A stretch of 10,115 bases of DNA, from the NCBI GenBank assembly GCA_031119595.1, contig JAVHXX010000114.1:1-10115 (forward strand), in the 5' to 3' direction. Position numbers and translations under genes: made by a program. Numbering within the stretch: position 1 is the stretch's first letter; each line of letters begins with the position of its first letter. The DNA is from Patulibacter sp. Lineage in GTDB: Bacteria > Actinomycetota > Thermoleophilia > Solirubrobacterales > Solirubrobacteraceae. Under the pieces are notes generated by a model. That model was not told the DNA's origin, did no database searches, and saw only the letters and a list, made by a program, of their open reading frames with translations. Of the stretch, positions 1 to 6,067 are shown piece by piece.

Positions 1-127
1 CGGCTCCGGCTCGCACCGCTCCGGCGGCAGCGCCTCGGACGACACGACCCTCCACATCGCGCTGGACGACCAGCCCGCCGCCCAGCAGCCGCTGGCCGCG
101 GGCCGGACCATCGACCTCCGCGCCTAG
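1..127 (+). CDS. C-terminal end of a gene upstream of flgD, probably fliK (hook-length control), 5'-truncated
   Basis: A reading frame enters from the left edge (first full codon at base 2) and stops at TAG 125-127, giving about 41 residues. The visible tail is rich in Gly, Ser and Asp, then Gln, Ala and Pro, and ends in TIDLRA. It is too short to show a FliK C-terminal domain. The fliK suggestion rests on position: fliK usually lies directly upstream of flgD in Gram-positive-type flagellar clusters. The gap to flgD is 24 nt with no terminator, so the genes are probably co-transcribed. The coding assignment is fairly secure; the identity is not. Confidence 0.5.
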   Translation, partial: GSGSHRSGGSASDDTTLHIALDDQPAAQQPLAAGRTIDLRA

Positions 128-151
128 TCAATCCTCGACCACACACAGACC

Positions 152-616
152 ATGGGCATGATCACCGACACCTCGAGCGTCTCGGCCGCCGGCCTCTCGC
201 TTCCGAGTTCCTCAGCAAGCACCACCGGCGCGACGGACGCGATCGCTGCGGCGAAGGCGGGCAAGAGCTCGTCCGCGAACCTCGACAAGAACGCGTTCCT
301 GAAGCTCCTCGCCGCACAGGCGAAGAGCCAGGACCCGATGAACCCGACGGACAGCACCGCGCAGATCGCGCAGCTGGCGCAGTTCTCGTCGCTCGAGCAG
401 ATGAGCAACGTCGCCACCTCGGTCGGCAACATGAGCACGCAGCTCGCCGCCGGCAACGCGACCTCCCTCATCGGCCACAAGGTCACCTACAAGGGTGCGG
501 ACGGAAACGACGTCTCCGGCACGGTCAGCAAGGTGACGCTCGCCTCCAGCGGTGCGCTCGTCACCGTCGGTGATGTCGACGGCATCCCGGCCTCGAGCCT
601 CACCACCGTTCAATGA
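152..616 (+). CDS. flgD: Flagellar hook assembly (hook cap) protein FlgD
   Basis: FlgD is exported by the flagellar type III system and caps the growing hook so that FlgE subunits polymerise; it is then lost. The protein is 154 aa. Residues about 45-84 carry the family signature: KNAFLKLL, then Q-x3-QDPMNPTDS, then AQxAQFSSLEQM, the N-terminal segment of FlgD. The remaining ~70 residues are Gly/Thr/Val-rich with beta character (LIGHKVTYKG). The protein is short beside enterobacterial FlgD (about 230 aa) and resembles the compact Bacillus type, so the C-terminal Tudor/Fn3-like domains are reduced or missing. An ATG at 158 is an alternative start. Neither start has a clear Shine-Dalgarno sequence. 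The stop overlaps the next start (ATGA at 613-616), implying translational coupling. Confidence 0.95.
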   Translation: MGMITDTSSVSAAGLSLPSSSASTTGATDAIAAAKAGKSSSANLDKNAFLKLLAAQAKSQDPMNPTDSTAQIAQLAQFSSLEQMSNVATSVGNMSTQLAAGNATSLIGHKVTYKGADGNDVSGTVSKVTLASSGALVTVGDVDGIPASSLTTVQ

Positions 617-1029
617 CGACACCCGTCAACCCGGCGCTGATCCCGCCGGGCCCGAGCGGGGTTCCCGCCGTCCAGCCGACGCAGCGCACCTCGCGCGTCG
701 CGGATGGGGCGAGCGGTGGCAACTTCGCCCAGGTCCTGCGCGATCGCGCGTCGGTCACGACGTCGACGACGTCGGCCCCGGTCGTCTTCTCCGGTCACGC
801 CCTGCAGCGCATCGAGCGTCGTGGGATCACGATGGACGCGGCGACGCAGAAGCGGCTCGGCGAAGGCGTCGATCGCGCGGCCTCCAAGGGCTCGCGAGCC
901 GCCGTCGTGCTCGTCGACGACAACGCGTTCGTCGTCGGTGTCCCCTCGCGCACGGTCATCACGGCCGTCGGTCGGGACAACATGAAGGAACACGTCTTCA
1001 CGAACATCGACTCGGCGGTCATCGCCTAG
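613..1029 (+). CDS. Flagellar operon protein of the TIGR02530 (flg_new) type, function unknown
   Basis: This 138-aa protein has a disordered, Pro/Ser/Thr-rich N-terminus (about 1-56). A conserved block follows at about 57-138: FSGHALQRIERRGI, a helix with VDRAASKGSR, the strands VVLVDDNAFVVGV, then RTVITAV and a terminal KEHVFTNIDSAVIA. This matches the small protein found between flgD and flgE in many Firmicutes and other Gram-positive flagellar operons. Its biochemical role is not established; a part in hook assembly is inferred from position only. It starts within the flgD stop (ATGA) without a visible ribosome-binding site, so its translation is probably coupled. After its TAG comes a 180-nt regulatory gap before flgE. 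Confidence 0.88.
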   Translation: MTTPVNPALIPPGPSGVPAVQPTQRTSRVADGASGGNFAQVLRDRASVTTSTTSAPVVFSGHALQRIERRGITMDAATQKRLGEGVDRAASKGSRAAVVLVDDNAFVVGVPSRTVITAVGRDNMKEHVFTNIDSAVIA

Positions 1030-1037
1030 TCGAAACC

Positions 1038-1056
1038 TGTCCAATTCGGCTGGACA
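1038..1056. repeat. Inverted repeat TGTCCA-N7-TGGACA upstream of flgE
   Basis: Perfect 6-bp arms at 1038-1043 and 1051-1056 flank 7 nt. The same arms, with a 6-nt spacer and the same preceding ACC, occur upstream of motA at 8568-8585. In both places the right arm ends 24 nt before a CCGAT-containing -10-like box. It could be an operator for a flagellar activator or repressor, or a hairpin near the end of the flgD transcript. No regulator is identified. Confidence 0.55.
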
Positions 1057-1060
1057 TGGG

Positions 1061-1088
1061 TCAACTCCTTTGACCAGTCGGCCGATCA
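1061..1088 (+). promoter_or_regulatory. Sigma28 (FliA/SigD)-like promoter for flgE
   Basis: TCAA at 1061-1064 and GCCGATCA at 1081-1088 are separated by 16 nt. The sigma28 consensus is TAAA-N15-GCCGATAA, so this matches 3 of 4 and 7 of 8 bases, with one extra spacer base. Transcription would begin near 1095, giving a leader of about 115 nt. The match is by eye only. Hook genes in many bacteria are not sigma28 dependent, so the assignment is tentative. Confidence 0.5.
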
Positions 1089-1158
1089 GATAGGTACAGG
1101 CACGGTGCCCCGGACGGAGCACCACGAACTGCCTGAACACCCTTACGAACCAACCCCA

Positions 1159-1184
1159 GGCCGGACCCCGCATCCGGGGAGGCC
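1159..1184 (+). promoter_or_regulatory. Hairpin in the flgE leader just upstream of its ribosome-binding site
   Basis: GGCC (1159-1162) pairs with GGCC (1181-1184), and CCCCG (1166-1170) with CGGGG (1175-1179). A small GGA/A internal loop and a CATC tetraloop complete the structure. It ends 7 nt before the AAAGGA Shine-Dalgarno sequence (1192-1197). It may stabilise the leader or modulate ribosome access to flgE. In such GC-rich DNA a chance hairpin of this size is possible. Confidence 0.35.
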
Positions 1185-1209
1185 GCAACGCAAAGGACAC
1201 GATGTCCCG

Positions 1210-2112
1210 ATGATGCGCGCAATGTTCACCGCTCAGAGCGGTCTCAAGAGCCACCAGATCCTCCTCGACGTCACGTCGAACAACCTGGCCAACGTCAACA
1301 CGGTCGGCTACAAGGCCAGCCGCACGGCCTTCCAGGACTCGCTCACCCAGCTCCAGGGCACGGGCGCCGCCTCGAGCCCCGGCTTCGGCGGCAGCAACTC
1401 GAAGCAGATCGGCCTCGGCGTCACCGTCGGCTCGATCGGCAACCTGATGGGCTCCGGCTCCTTCCAGGTGACCGGCTCCTCGCTCGACGTCGCCATCCAG
1501 GGCGACGGCTGGCTGCGGGTCGCCAATGGCACGCCGACCTCCGGCAACCCGACCGCCGGCGCTCCGACCGGCGCGGCCATGAACTACACCCGTGCGGGCA
1601 ACCTCACGCAGAACGACAAGGGCTACCTGATCACCACCGACGGCTACTACGTCGTCGGCAAGGTCTCCCCGGACACGTCGGCCACGGGCTCCGTCGCCGA
1701 CTGCTACATCCAGATCCCGGACGGCGCCAGCAACGTGGCGATCGCCCCGGACGGTGCCGTCAGCTTCCTGCCGCCGGCCGGCTACACGCAGCCCGCCGCC
1801 CTGCCGCCCATCGGCGCCGACGGCCGCGCGATCGCCGGCTACCTCTCGGTCTCCAAGTTCGCCAACGAGCCGGGCCTCGAGCGCGTCACCGACAACCGCT
1901 GGGCCGCCACCGCGCAGTCCGGCGCGGAGCAGGCCGGTACCCCCGGCGGGCAGTTCGGCCAGTCGATCTCCGGCGTCCTCGAGATGTCGAACGTCGACAT
2001 GGCCTCGGAGTTCACCACCATGATCTCCGCCCAGCGCGGCTTCCAGGCCAACTCGCGCGTCATCTCGACCTGCGACCAGATGCTCCAGGATCTCGTCAAC
2101 CTGATCCACTGA
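1210..2112 (+). CDS. flgE: Flagellar hook protein FlgE
   Basis: FlgE polymerises into the curved hook linking the basal-body rod to the filament. The 300-aa product has the N-terminal rod/hook signature at 1-37 (MFTAQSGLKSHQ, then NNLANVNTVGYKASR). The axial-protein C-terminal signature is at about 254-300 (SGVLEMSNVDMASEFTTMI, then QRGFQANSRVI and LVNLI), which forms the coiled-coil D0 core with the N-terminus. The centre has hook-like motifs, QGDGWLRV at 97-104 and a YTRAGN segment at 126-131. It lacks the large extra outer domain of the enterobacterial hook (about 400 aa) and is nearer in size to the Bacillus hook. The ATG at 1210 fits family N-termini and lies 12 nt after AAAGGA. A frame-open GTG at 1105 would add 35 unconserved residues and is rejected. 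FlgG is the main alternative, but flanking flgD and swrD favour the hook protein. Confidence 0.93.
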   Translation: MMRAMFTAQSGLKSHQILLDVTSNNLANVNTVGYKASRTAFQDSLTQLQGTGAASSPGFGGSNSKQIGLGVTVGSIGNLMGSGSFQVTGSSLDVAIQGDGWLRVANGTPTSGNPTAGAPTGAAMNYTRAGNLTQNDKGYLITTDGYYVVGKVSPDTSATGSVADCYIQIPDGASNVAIAPDGAVSFLPPAGYTQPAALPPIGADGRAIAGYLSVSKFANEPGLERVTDNRWAATAQSGAEQAGTPGGQFGQSISGVLEMSNVDMASEFTTMISAQRGFQANSRVISTCDQMLQDLVNLIH

Positions 2113-2119
2113 TCTCGCA

Positions 2120-2173
2120 CGCGGCGGCGGGCGCGGCGCGGGCCTCCGGGTCCGCGCCGCGTCCGCCGCCGCG
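2120..2173 (+). terminator. Very long GC hairpin between flgE and swrD (terminator, attenuator or mRNA 3'-end stabiliser)
   Basis: Bases 2120-2144 pair with 2149-2173 in an essentially uninterrupted 25-bp stem with two G-U pairs (2131-2162 and 2142-2151), closed by the tetraloop TCCG. It starts 7 nt after the flgE stop and ends 15 nt before the swrD start. There is no following T tract, so it is not a textbook intrinsic terminator. High-GC actinobacteria are reported to use U-poor hairpins. A likely role is partial termination or protection of the flgE message, which must be highly expressed relative to downstream genes. Confidence 0.7.
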
Positions 2174-2188
2174 GCAGTTCTCCATCCG

Positions 2189-2437
2189 ATGATCACCCTT
2201 CACCGACTCGGCAAGCCGGACGCGGAAGTTCTCCTGAACTGCGACCTCGTCCTCACGATCGAGACCATCCCCGACACCGTCATCACGCTCGTCACCGGCG
2301 CGCGTCTGCTCGTGTCCGAATCCGCCGACGAGGTCGTCGAGCGGATCCGCGAATGGCGCATCGACGTCGCCCGGCACACCTTCGGCACGCCCAAGCTGGT
2401 CGAGCCGACGCCGTACGACTTCGACCCTTCTCGCTAG
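2189..2437 (+). CDS. swrD: SwrD/FlbD-family small flagellar protein
   Basis: An 82-aa member of the FlbD/SwrD family (Pfam FlbD, not the Caulobacter regulator of the same name). It shows the compact pattern MITLHRLG, LLNCDLVLTIETIPDTVITL, then LLVSESADEVVERIREW, a beta-rich core followed by one helix. The tail of ~20 residues after 62 (HTFGTPKLVEPTPYDFDPSR) extends past the usual end. In Bacillus subtilis the homologue SwrD (YlzI) is needed for full motor torque and swarming, acting with the stators. It lies directly after the hook gene, as in other Gram-positive clusters. No Shine-Dalgarno sequence is visible. In many clusters motAB follows this gene, whereas here fliM does. Confidence 0.9.
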   Translation: MITLHRLGKPDAEVLLNCDLVLTIETIPDTVITLVTGARLLVSESADEVVERIREWRIDVARHTFGTPKLVEPTPYDFDPSR

Positions 2438-2443
2438 CCCCTG

Positions 2444-2470
2444 CTGGCGCCCCGCTTTCCGGGGCGCCGG
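2444..2470 (+). terminator. GC hairpin after swrD
   Basis: A perfect 9-bp stem pairs GGCGCCCCG (2446-2454) with CGGGGCGCC (2460-2468) around a CTTTC loop, extendable by a G-U and a C-G pair to 2444/2470. It begins 7 nt after the swrD stop. No U tract follows, so termination is uncertain. Together with the possible promoter at 2498-2525 it could separate a hook unit from a switch unit. Confidence 0.5.
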
Positions 2471-2497
2471 GCGGGAGCGCCCACGGGCCGGATCGCC

Positions 2498-2525
2498 TAC
2501 AGGTTCGGCCAGTGGATGCCGATCC
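2498..2525 (+). promoter_or_regulatory. Possible weak sigma28-like promoter upstream of fliM
   Basis: TACA (2498-2501) and GCCGATCC (2518-2525) are 16 nt apart, the same layout as before flgE. A start about 7 nt downstream would fall inside the GAGGGA ribosome-binding site (2529-2534) of fliM, giving almost no leader. That weakens the call. GCCGAT is common in this GC-rich DNA. Confidence 0.25.
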
Positions 2526-2540
2526 CACGAGGGAATACCC

Positions 2541-3452
2541 GTGAGCGAATCGCGCATCCACATCCCCGGCAGCGACGGCCGTCAGCCCTGGCTGCGCGCC
2601 GTCGACTTCTCCGCACCGAGCGCGGTCGCTCCCGACCAGCAGGGGCGTCTGCGCCGCATGGCGGAGGAGCTCGGACACGCCGTCACGCCGCGGGCCACGA
2701 ACGACCTCGGTCTCCGGCTCGAGCTCACGCCGCTCTACCTCGAGGAGCGCGCGTGGCGCGAGGCCCATCCGGTGCCCGCCTCGGACGCCGTCACCGCCAC
2801 GATCACCTCTTCGGCCGGCGGCTTCATGCAGATGGTCCTCGACCCGACGCTCGCGTCGCTCGTCGTCGAGCGGCTGCTCGGCACCGAGCCCGACCCGGCA
2901 CGGCCGCTGCGTCCGATCACCACGACCGATCGCGCGCTGCTCAGTCCGCTCATCGATCTGCTCTCGACCTGCCTCGGTCGTCTCTGGTCAGATGCCACCG
3001 GTGCGCAGCTCTCCGTGATCTCGACCGCCTCGCACGAGATGACCGCCGTCGCCTGCGAGCCGACCGACCCGGCGCTCCTCATGGCGATCGAGGCCAAGCT
3101 CTTCAACACCTACACGGTGATGTACCTGCTCATCCCGCAGCCCACGGTGGCCGCGGTCGGCGCGGGTCTGTCGCGTCCGTCGGCGCGCGGGGGAGACGAT
3201 CCCGAGAACACCCGCGCCGTGCAGAACCGCCTCGCCGGCGCCCCGGTCGACGTGCACGTCCGCCTCGGCGCCGTACGCCTCACCGCCGGGGAGATCGCGG
3301 ACCTGCATCCCGGCGATCGCGTCGCGCTGCCGACCGCCGCCGACGAGGCCGCCGCGCTGATCGTGGACGGCATCCCGGTGCACTACGGCCACATCGGCCG
3401 CAGCGGTGCCCGTCGCGCCGTGCGGATCGGAACGGGAGCGCCGGTCGCATGA
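2541..3452 (+). CDS. fliM: Flagellar motor switch protein FliM (divergent, lacking the N-terminal CheY-binding motif)
   Basis: FliM is the middle tier of the cytoplasmic C-ring and couples CheY binding to rotor direction. The 303-aa product shows VDFSAPSAVAPDQQGRL (21-37), matching the start of the FliM middle domain (typically YDFxRPxxxSxxQ). An alpha/beta middle domain runs to about 200, with RPITTTDRALLSPLIDLLS at about 124-142. A SpoA domain occupies about 233-297 (PVDVHVRLGAVRLTAGEIADLHPGDRVAL, then AVRIG). The LSQxEIDALL-like CheY-binding peptide normally at the extreme N-terminus is not recognisable. Start GTG 2541 has GAGGGA six nt upstream, and upstream codons offer no better start. 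The gene overlaps the next by ATGA. A FliM-like paralogue is possible, but adjacency to a FliN/Y gene supports FliM. Confidence 0.85.
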   Translation: MSESRIHIPGSDGRQPWLRAVDFSAPSAVAPDQQGRLRRMAEELGHAVTPRATNDLGLRLELTPLYLEERAWREAHPVPASDAVTATITSSAGGFMQMVLDPTLASLVVERLLGTEPDPARPLRPITTTDRALLSPLIDLLSTCLGRLWSDATGAQLSVISTASHEMTAVACEPTDPALLMAIEAKLFNTYTVMYLLIPQPTVAAVGAGLSRPSARGGDDPENTRAVQNRLAGAPVDVHVRLGAVRLTAGEIADLHPGDRVALPTAADEAAALIVDGIPVHYGHIGRSGARRAVRIGTGAPVA

Positions 3453-4573
3453 CCATGGCGCTCGACCCGATCACCGAGGCCGCGACCGCCGCGGCCAGCG
3501 GCGCGCTGCCGGAGTTCGTCACCGTCGGCGGCGCCACGCTCCTGCCACGCGGCGCCGACCCGTTCACCGGCGGCGAGTTCCCGACCCTCGTCGCGGCGAC
3601 CCGCTGGGTGAACGTCGCGCCGGGTGGCGTCCTGGTCGGTGGCTCACCGGACACGATGGCGACCATCCTGGGCTTCGACCTGCCGCCCGTGCCCGAGAAG
3701 CCGTCCGCCGATGCGCCACCCGCCGACCCGGACGCGCCCGCCCCGCCGAAGTGGGCCGACCTCGTCGCGGAGGCCGCGCGCCCCGTCGTCACGACCATCA
3801 CGCAGGCCGTCGCCAGCAGCGTCGCTGCCCTCGCCGGGCTGCCGCCCGAGTGCTCGCCGACGCAGGTCGAGTTCTGCACGAACGACACCCAGCTGCGCAT
3901 GGAGGTCGGGTCGGTCTCGGACGCCGTCGTGCTGCTGCTCTCCGCCGAGGACAAGGACGTACGTCTCGTCGTCGTCGTGCCCGGGATCTTCATGGCGCGC
4001 CTCCGCGCCGCCGAGTCGAACGGTGGCCCCACGGCCCCCGAGCCCGAAGGTGAGGAGAGCGAGGAGGAGGCCCCGCCGGCGTTCCGTCGCTTCGATCCCG
4101 AGGTGCTCGACGCCGCGCTGTCGAAGGTGCCGATGGACTGCTCGATCGAGCTCGGCTCCGCACGCGTCCCGCTCTCACAGGTCCTGCACCTCCAGGACGG
4201 CGAGGTCCTCGAACTCCAGGAGGGCATCGAGGCGCCCGTCGAACTCGTCTCCGGCGGCGCGACGGTCGCCCGCGGCGACCTCGAGGTCGGTGAGGCCGGC
4301 AGCATCGTGCTCCACGTGACCTCGATCCCCGGCCGGACCGCTGCGGCGTTCCCTCGCCTGATGGATGGCCGAGCGGGCGACGAACCCGGCGATCCGTCGG
4401 AGGCGCCGCGCGCCGAAGGCGACCACGAGGCGCTCGCCGAAGCTCCGCTCGCGGGCGACGCCGACGCCGGGGCGCCGGTCGATGAACCGGCCATCCTGGG
4501 CGAGCCCGGCGACGGCGCGGACGGCGCGGTCGAAGGCTCGGACGCGGCCGACGAGCCGCCCGCCGACGCCTGA
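3449..4573 (+). CDS. Flagellar motor switch protein of FliN/FliY type with extra N-terminal region and acidic C-terminal tail
   Basis: FliN or FliY forms the base of the C-ring with FliM and binds the export ATPase complex. The 374-aa product has a clear SpoA domain at about 215-293: VPMDCSIELGSARVPLSQVL, then GEVLELQEGIEAPVEL, ARGDLEV and HVTSI. Residues 1-78 and about 100-190 form two unassigned regions, split by a Pro/Ala/Asp linker (81-100). The second region may be a degraded CheC-like domain as in FliY, but no CheC signature is evident. An acidic stretch (198-209) precedes the SpoA domain. After it come ~75 residues of low-complexity Asp/Glu/Ala/Gly/Pro, unusual because FliN normally ends at SpoA. 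Start ATG 3449 overlaps the fliM stop and has GGGAG at 3434-3438; ATG 3455 is possible. This is the last gene of the first flagellar block. Confidence 0.82.
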   Translation: MTMALDPITEAATAAASGALPEFVTVGGATLLPRGADPFTGGEFPTLVAATRWVNVAPGGVLVGGSPDTMATILGFDLPPVPEKPSADAPPADPDAPAPPKWADLVAEAARPVVTTITQAVASSVAALAGLPPECSPTQVEFCTNDTQLRMEVGSVSDAVVLLLSAEDKDVRLVVVVPGIFMARLRAAESNGGPTAPEPEGEESEEEAPPAFRRFDPEVLDAALSKVPMDCSIELGSARVPLSQVLHLQDGEVLELQEGIEAPVELVSGGATVARGDLEVGEAGSIVLHVTSIPGRTAAAFPRLMDGRAGDEPGDPSEAPRAEGDHEALAEAPLAGDADAGAPVDEPAILGEPGDGADGAVEGSDAADEPPADA

Positions 4574-4663
4574 ATCGACGCGCCCGCACCGAACCGGAAC
4601 GCCCGCACGACGGGCGGCGGCGGTGCGCCAGGAGGCCGCCGAGCGCCCGGACGGTCGCACGAC

Positions 4664-4675
4664 GTGGCTAGCGTG
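4664..4675 (+). promoter_or_regulatory. TAGCGT promoter element for the SDR gene
   Basis: GTGGCTAGCGTG occurs here and identically at 7928-7939 before the acetyltransferase gene. TAGCGT (4669-4674) is the probable -10 box. Here it lies 51 nt before the start codon, so this transcript would have a leader and a Shine-Dalgarno sequence (GAGGGA, 4716-4721), unlike the leaderless neighbours. No convincing -35 box is seen. Confidence 0.5.
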
Positions 4676-4682
4676 GAGGTAA

Positions 4683-4699
4683 GCGGAGGCATCCTCCGC
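4683..4699 (+). promoter_or_regulatory. Perfect inverted repeat in the SDR leader
   Basis: GCGGAGG (4683-4689), CAT, CCTCCGC (4693-4699) forms a 7-bp perfect inverted repeat just downstream of the predicted start of transcription. It could be an operator or an mRNA hairpin sequestering the GGAGG run. No regulator is identified. Confidence 0.35.
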
Positions 4700-4725
4700 A
4701 TGACCCACGATCGACGAGGGACGCC

Positions 4726-5451
4726 ATGGCCCAGCGCACTGCACTCATCACCGGAGCGACCTCCGGCATCGGGCTCGGGGCGGCCCGTCACCTGACCGAC
4801 GCCGGGTGGACCGTGTGGGTCACCGGCCGCTCGCTCGCCAAGGCGGAGGCCGCCGCCGACCAAGCCGGTGGCCGGCCGCTGCAGCTCGACGTCACCGATG
4901 CCGCGAGCATCGCGGCAGCCGCCGGGACGGTCGCCGAGCTCGACGCGCTCGTCAACAACGCGGGCGTCCAGCCCGACTTCGGGATCGGGCTGCTCGAGGC
5001 CGGGGCGGAGGTCTTCCGCGAGTCGTACGAGACGAACGTCTTCGGCGTGGCCCAGGTCACGAACGCCTTCCTGCCCGCGCTGCGACGGTCGCCTGCGCCG
5101 CGGATCCTCAACGTCTCCAGCGGCACGTCGTCGTTCACGTGGAGCACGGGTCCGAACCCGCAGTTCGACCACGAGCGCGCCGCGTCGAGCGGCGGCCGGT
5201 TCGCGGTCTACCGGTCGTCGAAGACGGCGCTGAACATGCTCACGCTCCTCTACGCCCAGGCCCTCGACGGCGACGGCATCAAGGTCAACGCGCTCGCGCC
5301 CGGCGCTCGGAAGACCAACCTCAATCCGGCGATGGACCGTGGTGCCGACGCGGACGAGGCATCGTCCGCGATCCGGACCCTCCTCGAGCTCCCGGCCGAC
5401 AGCCCGACCGGCGTCCTCTTCTCCTACGACGGGACGATCGCGCCCTGGTGA
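4726..5451 (+). CDS. Short-chain dehydrogenase/reductase (classical SDR)
   Basis: A cytosolic NAD(P)H-dependent oxidoreductase of 241 aa, the usual length for classical SDRs. It has the glycine-rich cofactor motif TGATSGIG at 9-16, Asp55 in the LDVTD segment that contacts the adenine ring, and NNAG at 77-80. The catalytic tetrad is visible as Asn104, Ser132, Tyr162 and Lys166 (YRSSK), and the APG motif is at 191-193. Arg35 after the second strand (TGRS) favours NADP(H) over NAD(H). The substrate cannot be deduced. Start ATG 4726 has GAGGGA four nt upstream and an N-terminus typical of the family. It faces the CMD-like gene tail to tail, with four nt between stops. It shares the TAGCGT promoter box with neighbouring non-flagellar genes. 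Confidence 0.93.
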   Translation: MAQRTALITGATSGIGLGAARHLTDAGWTVWVTGRSLAKAEAAADQAGGRPLQLDVTDAASIAAAAGTVAELDALVNNAGVQPDFGIGLLEAGAEVFRESYETNVFGVAQVTNAFLPALRRSPAPRILNVSSGTSSFTWSTGPNPQFDHERAASSGGRFAVYRSSKTALNMLTLLYAQALDGDGIKVNALAPGARKTNLNPAMDRGADADEASSAIRTLLELPADSPTGVLFSYDGTIAPW

Positions 5452-5455
5452 GCGG

Positions 5456-6067
5456 TCAGCGGCCCGGCGCCGACGCCCACGGCGCCTCGAGCGGCACCCC
5501 GAACGCGTTCAGGGCGCCGGCGAGCATCGCGTAGTTGCCGACGAGCATGCAGAGCTCCATGAGCGTCCGCGGCGGAAACCGCTCCTGCAGCGCACGCCAC
5601 GTCGGATCGCTCACGGTATGGGTGAGCACAAGCTCGTCGACGGCGTCGAGGAGCATGCGATCCTGCGGCGAGATCGGCTGCGGGCTCACGACCGAGGTCA
5701 TCGCGGGCACCCCAGCTGCCGCGATGACCTCGGGAGTGACACCGACGCGGCGCGCCAGGGGCACGTGCTGCGTCCACTCGTATCGTGAGCCGCACAGCGC
5801 CGCGACGCGCAGGATCACGAGTTCCGTGTCCCTGCGGCCGAGTGTGCCGCGCAGCATGAGCCGGCCGTTGAGCGTGAGGAACGGCCAGAACGTCCGCGGG
5901 CTCGTCGCCATCGCCCGGACGAAGTGGTGGGAGCGACCGCGCGTGGCAAGCCGCGCCGCGGTGATCGCGAGTCGTAGCGACGGCCGGCGCGACCGCGGCA
6001 GCGAGGCGAAGCGCTCGGGGAGCAGCGGGGCCCAGGCCGGGTCGGCCACGTCGGCGTGGTCCGTCAC
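5456..6067 (-). CDS. Carboxymuconolactone decarboxylase-like (AhpD-like fold) protein
   Basis: A 203-aa all-helical protein of the CMD family, which includes gamma-carboxymuconolactone decarboxylases and AhpD-like peroxidase partners. The core signature is at about 75-110: LGRRDTELVILRVAALCG, then YEWTQHVPLARRVGV. Glu98 and His101 lie in the conserved E-x2-H position. A single Cys92 is present, so there is no AhpD-type CxxC redox pair, and this favours a decarboxylase-like or unknown activity over peroxiredoxin reduction. Start GTG at 6067 overlaps the stop of the MBL-fold gene by four nt (GTGA), a typical coupled pair; a longer upstream frame would run inside that gene and is rejected. The exact reaction is unknown. 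The operon suggests processing of a small, possibly aromatic or lactone-like compound. Confidence 0.85.
   Translation of the reverse strand: MTDHADVADPAWAPLLPERFASLPRSRRPSLRLAITAARLATRGRSHHFVRAMATSPRTFWPFLTLNGRLMLRGTLGRRDTELVILRVAALCGSRYEWTQHVPLARRVGVTPEVIAAAGVPAMTSVVSPQPISPQDRMLLDAVDELVLTHTVSDPTWRALQERFPPRTLMELCMLVGNYAMLAGALNAFGVPLEAPWASAPGR

Noticed and set aside
1105..1209. N-terminal extension of flgE from GTG 1105
   Set aside because: The 35 extra residues are Pro/His/Arg-rich and not part of the family; ATG 1210 gives the canonical hook N-terminus and has an AAAGGA upstream.
610..2196. Long open frame on the minus strand opposite flgE and the flagellar-operon protein
   Set aside because: It is antisense to genes with clear family signatures, is Arg/Asp/Gly-rich without motifs, and arises because GC-rich codons rarely give stops in the opposite frame.
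3280..5172. 630-codon minus-strand open frame opposite fliN/Y and the SDR gene
   Set aside because: Shadow frame with Ser/Arg/Pro-rich low-complexity translation and no recognisable domain; the plus-strand genes have conserved motifs.
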